A stretch of 64,000 bases of DNA, taken from the NCBI GenBank assembly GCA_964036275.1, contig OZ038433.1:52717902-52781901 (forward strand). The letters run 5' to 3'. Within the stretch, counting starts at the first letter, position 1. Each line of letters begins with the position of its first letter. Below the pieces are notes generated by a model, which did no database searches, was not told where the DNA came from, and worked only from the letters and a program-made list of their open reading frames with translations. Below, one piece after another: positions 1 to 10,910 of this stretch. A program made the translations under genes and the position numbers. The stretch comes from Litoditis marina. Lineage: Eukaryota; Nematoda; Chromadorea; Rhabditida; Rhabditidae.

Positions 1-294
1 ACGTAACCGAGTGCTGAGCTGAGAAATTTTTGAATTAATTTCACGTGATACGCCGTTTTCCATCTAGCAGTTTTTTTGAGAATTTTTTAGGCCCTATCAT
101 CCTCAAAATAAAATTTGCGACTATTACTGGATAATTCGTATACCATGATTCCTTCTATACATCTCTCTTATTACTCTAACCCCCCCCCGCCCCTAATTCT
201 TGTTATTTCACGATTTTTCCCATTTCTGAGATGTCGTTTCGAGTTTGAGACTGAGATTGTGGTGTTGAGCAGTAAGTGACATCGTATGCACCAG

Positions 295-515
295 TGATAT
301 ACTCGATGCATATAGGATTCGTCAAACCTTTGTGTACACCGTACCATCGATTTTGTGAGGGGCGGGGTCTGGCGAAGGGCCGGTCAGTCTGCGTATCATT
401 GATCTACACACTCTCTCGTCTGTTGGCAAATTGCCAACGACCGCTCACTCCGCATCGCTCAATCAATTGAACCCTCTGCTGTCTTCATGGAGAAAATGGC
501 GACTATATAGTGAAT
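295..515. repeat. Dispersed repeat, copy 1 (second copy at 19080-19270)
   Basis: The two stretches share blocks in the same order: a GTCAAACC motif, GTACCATCGATTTTGTGAG, GCGTATCATTGATCTACACAC, a CTCTCTC tract, CAATCAA and a GGCGACTAT/GGCTACTAT end. The two copies differ by small insertions and substitutions, so this is an old repeat. No terminal inverted repeat or coding content was seen. Confidence 0.6.
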
Positions 516-516
516 G

Positions 517-702
517 CCAAATATATAAACTTCGGTCTCTCACCGGAATCGAACTGGCGAGCAAAAGGTTCGTAGCAGGGTTTATCATTGCGCTATTAGA
601 GCACATAAACAGAAAGCCTTGGAATCGAAGACATCTGTGTGTACACAGCGGAAAATAAGATATACAGTACCGTCCCGCTTTCCCGTTGGCAACGACTATA
701 GT
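517..702 (-). mobile_element. tRNA-derived SINE-like element, family B, copy 1
   Basis: Read on the minus strand, this has an RNA polymerase III A-box-like segment (around TAATAGCGCA) and a B box (GTTCGATTCCGG) set in tRNA-like spacing, preceded by a conserved leader that reads GCCAACG...GGTACTGTATATCTTA. Related copies lie at about 10191-10355, 12201-12395, 25066-25150 and 47301-47480. The tRNA-like part is too degenerate to be a working tRNA. Confidence 0.65.
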
Positions 703-2171
703 TCATTGCACTTCCCAGTGGAACCTTGTAGATGACATGGAGATTACATCTCATTCGGTTGACATCTCTAGATTTCCACCCGCGTACTCACATTGAATGA
801 CGGAAAATAAGAACCATTTCGCTTCAGTCAGAAAGAAATTCAGTTACAATTTACAAAAAAAAACAATATGAGTGTAAATATACTTTTATGAGTACGGTAA
901 GTTGGCCAACTTCACGTCGGGTAGTTTTCAGAGTGGAAAACTAATTTTTCCCCACCCTAATCAAGTCGTATAATTACATAAGTACAATACGGTCGAACAG
1001 GCGCTGCTCTTTATTTTGGCATACGAATCATATTCTAAAAAACTGTCTCTTATTATTAACAAGTATTCGGTACTTTTCAAGTAAAATCGTACGTATTCAG
1101 TTGGGGCTATTTTTTTCTCCGAAATGCAAAGAGGAACTCTAAAACACAAATAAGTGATTGCTACACTAAGGTACAAATGTGAATGAAATATGTAGGTTTC
1201 ATTACAAAGCTCCAGGAAGGCTTGCCATTAGTTGATTACGCCAGGAACTTCCTTATTTCGTCTTAACACGTAGGAGAGAAAAAAGGACATTGGATTTTTT
1301 TGGTAACACTCCGCAAGGTTATCATTTTGGAAACCCCGCGAGATTTTACTTGAATTATACATGTGTAGTAACCTGCGTGCTTCTGATGTTCTCAAAAATT
1401 TCATGCTGATACATGAAAATTGTAAGATATCTGAACTTTATTCTCAAGGCAGCTCGGCGAGATAATCTCATGAATAATAACTGCTGCATGTATCACTCAA
1501 AGCAGCCTGGAAGAATGGTCGGATATTCCTTGCCAACCTTTTCTGGATCTTAAGGATTGCTACCGTGCCAAGTTATCCCAGAAGTTTTAGTTGTGCTATT
1601 TTTTTTGCGAAACAATCGAACTATTCTTCAATGTTTCCAGCCTTCTGGGTTTTGCGGGAAGCTGGTTATTTTACATATTCTTTGAACCAAAAAACTACGT
1701 TTCGACGACATAACAACAAAAGATTTCGGGTGAATTAGATAAATCCAAGATTCTAGTTCAACAATCAAGAATTTAGGAAAGTTTCCCCTAGAAGTTTCCT
1801 GAATTCTTGAGTTTCTCTACATGTTGCTAGTTTTCTCGTTTTAATCTAAGTCGACCATCTCAGGGTTACATTGTCGGTGGCCACTAGTTCTATGTTGTGT
1901 GGAACGTCTGTTCCCCAACAACTTTGCTTTCATAGTCGCTCTGAAACATTTGTAATTTTAGAATTGGGCAATTGATCTAGTTTTCCGTTTCTGTAAACTA
2001 TACTCTAACTTATCTGTTTCTCTCTCTCTATTCAAGCATAGTTTTTTGGGTTTGGTATAGACGAAAACAGAGTAAATCACAAACAATGTCGTGGTTCACA
2101 AAGAATAATAAATTGCAAATACGTTTCTTCATTTTGCCTGGTTTTACAGGTTATATTGATTGTTTTTCCAA

Positions 2172-5100
2172 ATGACTGTAGCACAATACCGTCGATATGT
2201 GGTTCCTGGGCTACGTAGATATATGATGGTCATAGCATTGGTGATCGTTATTTCGTATCAACTTCTAGCCTGGTAAGATAATGTTTAAACTCATGCGATC
2301 AAATCTCACATTACAAGGTAAGATAATGTTTGAAGTAAGACGATTATGTGGACCAATCCCGACGCATCGGTCCTTTAAAGTGCAATTGAAAAATGTATTG
2401 CAAACTAAAGTATTGCAGTCCACATAATCGTCCTTCTTCAAACTCATGCGATCGAATCTCACATCATAAGCCGCTCATGGAATTCATTTCATGTGCTTTT
2501 GGCCGGCTCTATGTAATAGAATTTGTTCATACAATGGCAAACTGTTCATAAAATACTTGCCCGCTCAGTGAGAAAACAGCATGCTTCGAGGTTCTTCCTC
2601 GAGAAAAATTTTATGAGACTCGACTTTTTCTCTGAATTTTTCTCGATAGAAGTTGCACAGAAAACAGAGCCAAAGAGCTGAACAAACCAATTGTTCAATT
2701 CACGCTCACTCACTCACTCACTCACTCACTCACTCACTCACTCACGTGTTTCGCGCACCGTATAAGAATTGATCGACGTTAATGACACAGTGGAGATGGG
2801 AATGCATCAGGAATACATTCAGATTAGTCTATACAAAAATAGATCGATATTAAGATCCCCACCTACCTCTTAATTGTTTTTTTTTCACTTGAGATGTTTT
2901 ATTACCAGCAGCCTATCTTAGAATTCGCTGGTATTTGAATCTGGAGTTGTAAGCTATTATTTTCAGCAAGTCCTATTGGAGACTATACCGCAACCACAAA
3001 ATCTATGAACAATTTGGAGAAACGTGAGTTATACATCACGTTTATACAAGTTTTCTACATATCTACAATAAAGTTAATTGAAATCAACGGGAGAAATGAA
3101 TGCACGTTACCAAGGTACGTTGTCGACTGGTGTTTTACACGTTTGCCGGTTGCTGTGACAAGTGTTTTAACAGTTGTAATTTGCCTGACAGTTATAACTT
3201 GACAGACTTTTTTCACGTTGTGTTATTGAAAAGAAACACTTTAGTTTGATTAACTATATTTACCGCGCGACCCCTCTAAGATGATTGTGCTTGTATACAC
3301 AACCCTTAGGGACCCGTTTTGCAATAGGTATTTGTCAACATCCTACAACAATATTCATGTTGTTATAACTGTAATCTATGAGCAATAAATGTTTTTTCAT
3401 CATTTGCAGAACAGTCAATACCGCACTAGGATGGCGATCCTACGAGCAACTCAATCGGACCGTTTTCCGAGATTTCGGTTATAGTGTTGCGAGAAAAACT
3501 GTACCGATACCCACGCTACGATACATCGAACAACCTGTCTGCTCACAGGTATGTTGGAGGGTATTTTGCCTGAATGCTGGGTACATAATACCGGTTTTAA
3601 TTCTGGGATGAAAATAATCATTAGTTTTTAATAATAGCGTTTCTCTCTAATTTTGACTTTTCCGATGGCGAATCAAAAATCATTGGTAAAAATATATACT
3701 TTTATGCCTCTATCTAGCTTCGTTTTCTCAGAAAAGCGACTTACGTACATGACACCGAAGCGGGACCTATGTACGTAATCATGGTCTATTGGAACACATT
3801 AAGAGAATTTTTGAGAATTTAAAGGGACCGTTTCTCTATAATTTGGATCGAATAAAAAACATGAAGTCTCAAGATACTGCTTTGATAGTGTACTGATTGT
3901 CCCTTACTGGTAGACAAAAAAAGAAAAATGGAAATCAGTCGAGAACCAAGCCTTTTATGAGCTCAACTATCTTAAAGGTTACTGTATTGCAAAACTGCTG
4001 GTCAAAAGATGAATTCGGTTTTAATACACACAACTTCAATCTTAATTGAAGCAGAGAGAGGCATAGATAACTAAAACACTATTAAATATGTCAGTTGTTA
4101 CGTGATTGAATTTATGATACGTTTCACGGACGTTTCGCAGACAGTTTGTGCGCGTCTCCATGAAAATAGGTACGTGCTGTGGCTTCCGCGTTGTGGCCGT
4201 ACTCAAATTTGCTCAAAAACGACCCAAGTTGCGGAATTTTCACTAATTCGGACTGTTTTGTCCATTTTTCGTCCCCATGTGTTCACTGATAACTCAAATC
4301 ATCAAATTAAAGAGGTACGGTCCCTTTAAAGTTTTTCATGAGTTTGAGATTATAGGGAAGCGCTATATTTAACTTCAAAACCGGTTACTTTGCCGTTTCG
4401 CTAACCGATAACTATTGTAAGTTCAGGTTTTTAGTTATAGTTCGAATTCATCTATTTTATTTGAGGTATTTTCTGATTGGTTGGAAATCGCTCAATCTAA
4501 ATCCGATCCGGTACCCAGGAATACGATTCCATTAGACCTTGAAGACGAGTTCCTGCTCCATGGCAACTCGAAGTTGCATAAGGTACACGAGTGAAGGGTT
4601 ATACAAACAATTTGTACCGAAAATCAGTAAAAGTGTGTTCAAAGGTCACATAGAGTGCTATAGGATTCGATTTTTCTATTCGACGGGCGTTGCTTATTTA
4701 TGCTGTGTTTGTGGTTGAATTCCGTTACTTTTCGGTCGAAATTCGTATCATTTGGCTGTAGGCGTAGCAATTCCTCAAAAAGCTCATGTGATACCTCATG
4801 AGCTATTAGCATGAACTTCTCATGAGATTCTATTGATGGCTATGCTACAACATTGAGAGTTCACGAATAGCTCATGAGGTATCTCATGGGAGACTCATGT
4901 GAACTTCTCATGAGATTGGAAGGATTGCTACGTCGCCTGGTGTCAAGTTCGAGCTACAACTAAGCTGTTTTCACTCCCTATGAAAAACTGGTGAAGTAGA
5001 AGTTCATCAAATTTGATGGACAGTTAACGTTCCCTCTCAATACATAATTCTCCTCCTGCAAAATTCAAACAATTGAATTTCCGATCCATATATGTTATCT

Positions 5101-7249
5101 CACGAGATCATCTCATATGTTTCGACGGAGATTGCACGTGAAACGTAAATCCATAGCCCATAAGGTGTTATTGCCTGTACCAAGATGTTATCGGAACATT
5201 ACATAAAATCTACTGAGAAACTTTTATACTTGAGTACTGTGCGACACATCGCAGTTCACGAACAAATAGCAACAAAGTAACAGTTCAAGATGTCGCTTTC
5301 ACGAATTTCAAGTATTTTTGCTAATCTAGTATACAAATGTACTCTTCGGAGATATCAGACACGTGAACCAGTTCATTCCGCCTGATTTATCTGAAACTGC
5401 AAGCATTAGTGTGGTAGTTTTCTTCACTTTTTTGCAGGTTAATGTGACATACTCCGAGGTCGTGCGGCAAAACGAGACCAAACCACCATGAGCATACAAA
5501 CAACAAAAAAACCAAAAAACAACAAACCAAACGAAACTTCATTTCAGATCTACATTAACAGTCATTTCAAATCCACTCCGAATGTGTGGGACATGGTGGA
5601 AGAATGGGTGGCGACGCCAGAAGAAGATCTCTGGAAGATATGCAACTATTTCCACGGGGGAAGTACGTTCCATGTTCAGTAATACAGTAATGTTCAAACA
5701 CTAAACATAAACTATGAGAATTAGTGTACCTTTATGTCAGTCTACTCTCGCAAAAAGAATGAATATTGTTCACTTAGCAGCAAGATATGACTAATTTAAC
5801 TCCCACGTGATGTTTGAGAGACATCTGAGACAGTTACTCATAGAAATCCGTTTTTCAACCAACCTGCGTTTCCTAAAACCAACACTATTTTCTGTTTCTC
5901 ACATCCCGTCGAAAATTAGAATCGCGAAACAGTGCGCCACACAAAGAGACGCAGGATAGAATGAAGAAGTCGGGATTCTTTAGGATGTTACCTGGACATG
6001 TCATCATTAACATATATGTTTCAAGCTTGCTCGCGATCATATAATGCGAACTTACAGTGTTTCGACAAAAAAACATATAGTACAGTAGAACATTGATGCA
6101 TTTGAGTGTGCTCATCCCTGAGTATGGAGCATGTTTCTTTTATTTTTTCAATCAACTCTCCTCCTCCTTTTTTCTTTCTCTTTCTTTCTATTTTTCCATT
6201 TCTCTCTTTTAACCTTCATCTCATTCCAGTGGGTCTCTACTATGCTCTAAAGCACTACCCACCCAGAGGAAAGGTCGGGATTGTAGTTGGATCTCTCACA
6301 CCATGGGCCGAGGCTTTTGCTTTGAAAACTGGAGCCGCAGAGGTATATTTATAATAATAATATATAATAATCTTTTACGGTAACTATTTCAGCCGTGTGT
6401 TACTTTATTCATATTACAACAACCAAGACAATTATCACATAGAAGTAGAAGTATTCGTAGAGGGGTGGGGGTCCGTAGAATAGAAACTAGGCATGGGTGA
6501 GCTTTATTACCAGCTCATGCGGTCCGCCATGAAGAGACCGCGCCGAGTTGAATCAAACCATAGTGCGTTGAGTGCTAGCGCGCACACACCTAGTCGACCA
6601 CTCGGTCCCTATGTATAGACGTGTATATTCACGTGAAGCTTATGAAATACATCATAAATAAATACACACGGTGTGAAATAGTTCTGTCTGAGCTTCTTAC
6701 GTTTTACGTGTCTCCAGTTAAACATATTATTGACTCACATTGTGAAAGTGCACGTTAAAACAGAGAGCATTCAGTTTTTCAAGAGTTTTAATTCCACATA
6801 AATAGTTTCTCTTACGCTTTGGAATGTTTTTTCATCCATGACCCTGAGTTTTTTTCTCACTTTATCGGGACTTCCAAGAGTCTTAAAAAGACATTAAACT
6901 ACTTTATTTGAGCGTGACGCTAAAAGAGATTGAAAAAAAAACGTAAAAAAGGTGTCATAGTTGTTTTCACTTCTACGTGGACTCTGTAGAATAGACATTT
7001 TTGATGACTGATGCCAAAGCGACAGTTTAATGTACACATCATAGTTTTACGTGTTTGGGAAAAATGATACAGAGCTTACTGGAAAAATTCCTATCTTTTT
7101 CTAGGTTCTGACGATTGACTACCAAGAGTTGAAGATAGTGGGAACTAACAGAGTCAAATACGAACACGCGATCAACTTCGCCAAGAACTGGGAGAAGTAA
7201 GCTGTTCGCTTCCAGTTTTTCACATCTCATTTTCATCTGAAGAAGTGGT

Positions 7250-7284
<35 letters not shown>

Positions 7285-8008
7285 GCTTTCCTCCCAGGTT
7301 TCTCCCTGATAATAATTAACAACGAATGGAGAAGACAATGCGTAACAGGGCAAACGTACCCTTTTCTTTTCAACTTTTCTTTCCATTAACCCTTTTGGAG
7401 TGCTACATATTACGTGGAACGTCACGTGTTCAATCGCGAATAAATTATATTCTATTCCACTCTATAAAGTTGGAACAAGTTAATAAAATACGTTTTTCAG
7501 ACACCACGAACAATACGACTTCGTGATCAGCTTCTCATCATTGGAACACAGTGGAATGGGAAGGTATAGTTCTCTGAAACAACGTGACTTGTATATCACC
7601 CAGAACTTCGGGAAAAACTTGTAAATTTTCAAGGACTTATGAACTGCCTTGTATATTTACCACTTGGACGGACTTCCTAACCTTTCAAAACAGTAACGAA
7701 ACACCTAGTATATCGTCAACATTGGGATATACAACTTTATTTTCCTGGCAATCTACAAGTAGCATTGTTTCAGAGTTTTTATTGATTACCTATATTGACA
7801 ATTCGCATTTCATCCACTATCTCAGCTTGATCCACTTTTTGCGTGATCATCAAAATAGGAATTTTCAAACACCTTTCCTTTTTAAATTTTATTTTACTTA
7901 TACTGTTTGTTTTACAGGTACGGTGACGTACTGGATCCCATAGGCGACATCAGGGAGATACAAAAGATAGCGTGCTCTCTGAAAAAAGGAGGTGAGTGAA
8001 TTTAGTTC

Positions 8009-8048
<40 letters not shown>

Positions 8049-9230
8049 TGTTTCAGAGCAGACTTCAATCAAAAAAACTATATAATTACATGAACTCACG
8101 GAAAAGGGGAAAAAGAAAAGAGAATATACCAACACAAAATTTAGACATAAAACATAACAAAGCTAATAAAAAATTACTGAAAGACTAATAGTAAGAGTAG
8201 GAGTAACTGCCTCATAAAACATTATAAAACAATCATACCTAGTAAAACCTTAAATATCAAAACAACAAACACAAAGCGCCAAATCTACTCACATCCTCAT
8301 TATAATTTGCAGCAACTAGAACTTAGCAAAGCAGTATGTAATTATGGTTTCGAAAGCTTACCGTGTTCAAATTATTTCACCAAGTGTGAATTTAGTTCGG
8401 TATATTCGTTGAAATATATCAATTTAATTATTTTAAGTAAAATACTTAACGTTCGGTATGTTTTTCTGCACTATGAGACAGTGAACGTACTCAATACACT
8501 CAGTGTTTCAAGGACATTATATATGCTGGATGTTTCAGGTATGTTGTATCTCGGGTTCCCACGTGGTAGAGATGCAGTTGTGTACAATCTACATCGAGTG
8601 TACGGACGTATTCGACTAGCCATGATGATGACCGGTCAGTTCAGTGAAACATTCAAATGATTTAGTTAGAGCATATTTCCACATACCCACAGATATTCAT
8701 TATTCATAATAACTACAATATAAAACAATACCACAGAAAGTAAAATAAACTACCAGCCAGTGGGTTTTTATGTGCTACAGATTTTTTATGAGAATTTGTT
8801 AGATGATACAGTTCTCTTATTTCCACGAGAAAGTATTTTTTTCTTTTACCTCGTTGTGCATTCAATAAATAGATAAATGGAACACATGTCAGCGTTACAC
8901 CATACTTTTACAACACATGTCAGCGTTACACCATACCGTTACACCATAAAGAGACCATTTCATTGGAAGTTTGCTAAGGTTCACTTCCGTGTATGTTTCC
9001 CGTCAACTATAGGTAAAAGAACAAATATGGACGATTTTGTGGAAAACAATTGAACAAAATTGGAGAGTTAGGAGGTTAAAAAAGTACATTTCACGTGTTC
9101 AGGTTTCGATTGGCTGGGTTCTTTCCGCGGTTCGGACACCGGCCCGGTGGAGCTGACGCTAGACGATTTTGACGCTTCGGATGATAGTCAAGGACGGTTC
9201 CAGGATCTCTACGTTTTAAGGAAACGATAA
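2172..9230 (+). CDS. DUF268 protein; predicted type II membrane, methyltransferase-fold-like enzyme
   Basis: Twelve exons, all in phase, give 384 residues: 2172-2272, 2967-3023, 3410-3548, 4427-4582, 5438-5458, 5548-5662, 6230-6342, 7105-7196, 7501-7563, 7918-7991, 8539-8634 and 9103-9230 (TAA). The fifth exon could end at 5461 instead. Residues about 17-34 (YMMVIALVIVISYQLLAC) form one hydrophobic anchor after a short basic N-terminus, so the rest should be lumenal. The signatures NYFHGGMGL, VVGSLTPWAE (215-224), YGDVLDPIGD (287-296) and GFPRGRDAV are those of DUF268 (PF03269). Residues 213-240 (glycine-rich strand, then VLTIDY), SSLEHSG (277-283) and LKKGG followed by LGFP resemble class I SAM methyltransferase motifs; this is my inference. 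AATAAA lies at 9271. Function is unknown. Intron 10 carries an insertion flanked by a 17-bp duplication. Confidence 0.85.
2328..2442. mobile_element. MITE-like inverted-repeat element, family M3, copy 1
   Basis: This lies in the first intron of the DUF268 gene. The left end reads GTTTGAAGTAAGACGATTAT and the right end is its near-perfect reverse complement (ATAATCGTCCTTCTTCAAAC). The middle has GTCCTTTAAAGTGCAATTG. A related element is at 21514-21629. It is flanked on both sides by a direct repeat (AACTCATGCGATC), suggesting insertion into an older repeat. Confidence 0.7.
2705..2747. repeat. ACTC tetranucleotide microsatellite
   Basis: About ten uninterrupted copies of CACT/ACTC lie in the first intron of the DUF268 gene. 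Confidence 0.95.
4757..4941. mobile_element. MITE-like element, family M2, copy 1
   Basis: The ends are inverted copies of GGCG(A)CGTAGCAATCC. The interior is rich in short ATCTCATGAGA palindromes. It lies in the DUF268 intron after the exon that ends at 4582. A related element is at 21820-22006 in the ferroportin gene. Confidence 0.7.
7996..8402 (-). mobile_element. Retroposon-like insertion with 17-bp target-site duplication
   Basis: The sequence GTGAATTTAGTTCGGTA occurs exactly at 7996-8012 and again at 8386-8402. Between the copies lie about 373 bases that begin with a (TAA)n run at 8011-8047. Read on the minus strand, the insert ends in a (TTA)n tail next to the duplication, as LINE-mobilised elements do. 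It sits just 5 bases inside the intron after the DUF268 exon that ends at 7991. No coding domain was seen in the insert. Confidence 0.6.
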
Positions 9231-10910
9231 TCAATAATCAAGATAATAATAGTGTTACATTGCAACCAAAAATAAATATTGTTATAACTAGAGATTTTAC
9301 TATAGAAAAAACAGAATGGAATAGAGCAGAATGTTCACCCGCGTATGGAAACGTGAATCACATGTTGTGAAAACGAAAAAAAAAGGAAAGTGGAGAATCA
9401 GCAGATAAAACGACAATATTTCACGTGTTTACATTTGTATGAGTCCAAAAACTACATCTGTATGATACAAGACCCTCACACAAGCATTCTACTGAAAGTG
9501 TAGTGCTATGTGAGTTTATTGCCAACTGAATAACTGTTCTAATTTATATCTCTCTCAATTTCTCCTGAGCACGTCTGTTGATGATGATTTATTACGCATA
9601 TAAGAGCGTGAAAATATGAAAAATATAATTCAAAAGTAGGAAGAAATCAGAAGTTGAGACACGACATTGGAGAATACAGTCACAGAATGAAATATGAACA
9701 CAATGCAGTAACGAGTACAGTAACACGATGAATAATAATAGTTGTCACGAAAGTACGATCAGAAACTGAACAAGGTGTAACACAATGCATTAGAATACAA
9801 ATAATGGGTAACAGATACGTTCAGTTCTGAACCTAGTTAACGGTTTCCAGCAAGTACGTTTTCATGCTTTTGACGGATAGCGGCATTGTTTTATTCTTGG
9901 TTATCTTCAAGTATTTCGAGCCAGCTCTTATAGTAAAAAACTGTGCTCTAGTTTTGAATTTCGGCGCACTGAAACGTAGTTTCAAACTCGCACCCCTTGT
10001 GCGCGAATTATCGAACTTATAGAAGTTCGATGCAGTGAGGCCTGATTGTTCATTAACAATTTTGTGTACCATAATGATGTGGTGACTTGAAACTGAAATA
10101 CAAGACTTCTCCGAAACATTTTTCGTGCAATTTCAAGCCTGAACGACCCCGGTATTCCAAGTTTCACTAGATTGTATAATACAGTGGGGGCCAAATTTAT
10201 AAATTTCTGTCTCTCGCCATAAACGAACTCGCGAGCGAAATATTCATAGCAGGGCGTTAACCATTGCATCATTAGTGCACATAACCGGCAAGCTTTGGAA
10301 TCAAAGACATGTGTGCGTACACAGCGAAATGTGAGATATACAGTACCCTCTCGCCAAAAATACTGTTCGTTCATTATACAAAGAAATAGTTTGTATTCGC
10401 GTTACGCGAAGGTGAAACACATTACCGTTACTTTAGAGAATCGACACAAAGCTGTTGGTCCTCTGGAAGAACGAAGAATAACTTTTTAAACCAACAATCA
10501 TTTCGAGAGCAAACAAAAATAAATACATAAACTTTGTTGAAACATTCATTAGCATAATATACATTTATTAGAGATTTCTGCTATTGAAAATACCCACGCT
10601 CAGCGATAAACACTTCTGACATGATTGAATAAAGGGACTACCTGCTTGCTGATTTTTATAACTTTCAATCACAAAAGCAAGCGGTATAAATAACAAAAGC
10701 TTGAGATCATATAACTCAATCTCAAACTTAAAACGTTATCACTGGTTCTTACTGTCACTAGTTCACTAGTATTCGTACGTATGCGGACCATACGAGTACG
10801 TGAAACCGTTAAGACACGTTAAATATGAACCACCTACAACAGTAATTTGCCCATTTCCTAACTTTCCTAGACGGTTCACATATTTTTCGTGCACAGTTTT
10901 GTCTACATTT
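9231..10910. other. Intergenic region between convergent DUF268 and GT11 genes
   Basis: The two flanking genes converge here. The stretch holds the DUF268 polyadenylation signal (AATAAA at 9271), a SINE-like copy at 10191-10355 and otherwise AT-rich sequence. The open frames at 9833-10374 overlap the SINE copy and show no domain. Confidence 0.55.
10191..10355 (-). mobile_element. tRNA-derived SINE-like element, family B, copy 2 (degraded)
   Basis: It starts with the same CCAAATTTATAAATTT end as the copy at 12201 and runs through the shared GCACATAACCGGCAAGCTTTG and ACAGCGAA...CAGTACCCTC blocks. The B-box region is damaged (ATAAACGAAC in place of GGAATCGAAC, plus-strand sense). It ends at TCTCGCC and lacks the distal GTTGGCGACGACTATA block. 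Confidence 0.6.

Larger units (their letters stand above)
1..2171. other. Intergenic region left of the DUF268 gene, repeat-bearing
   Basis: No coding exon could be supported here. It contains a C-run at about 180-194, a dispersed repeat at about 295-515 that is also found at 19080-19270, and a tRNA-derived SINE-like copy at 517-702. The rest is AT-rich sequence without recognisable coding potential. The last 30 bases before 2172 contain a TTTTACAG acceptor-like site (AG at 2148-2149), 22 bases before the DUF268 start codon. Confidence 0.5.
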
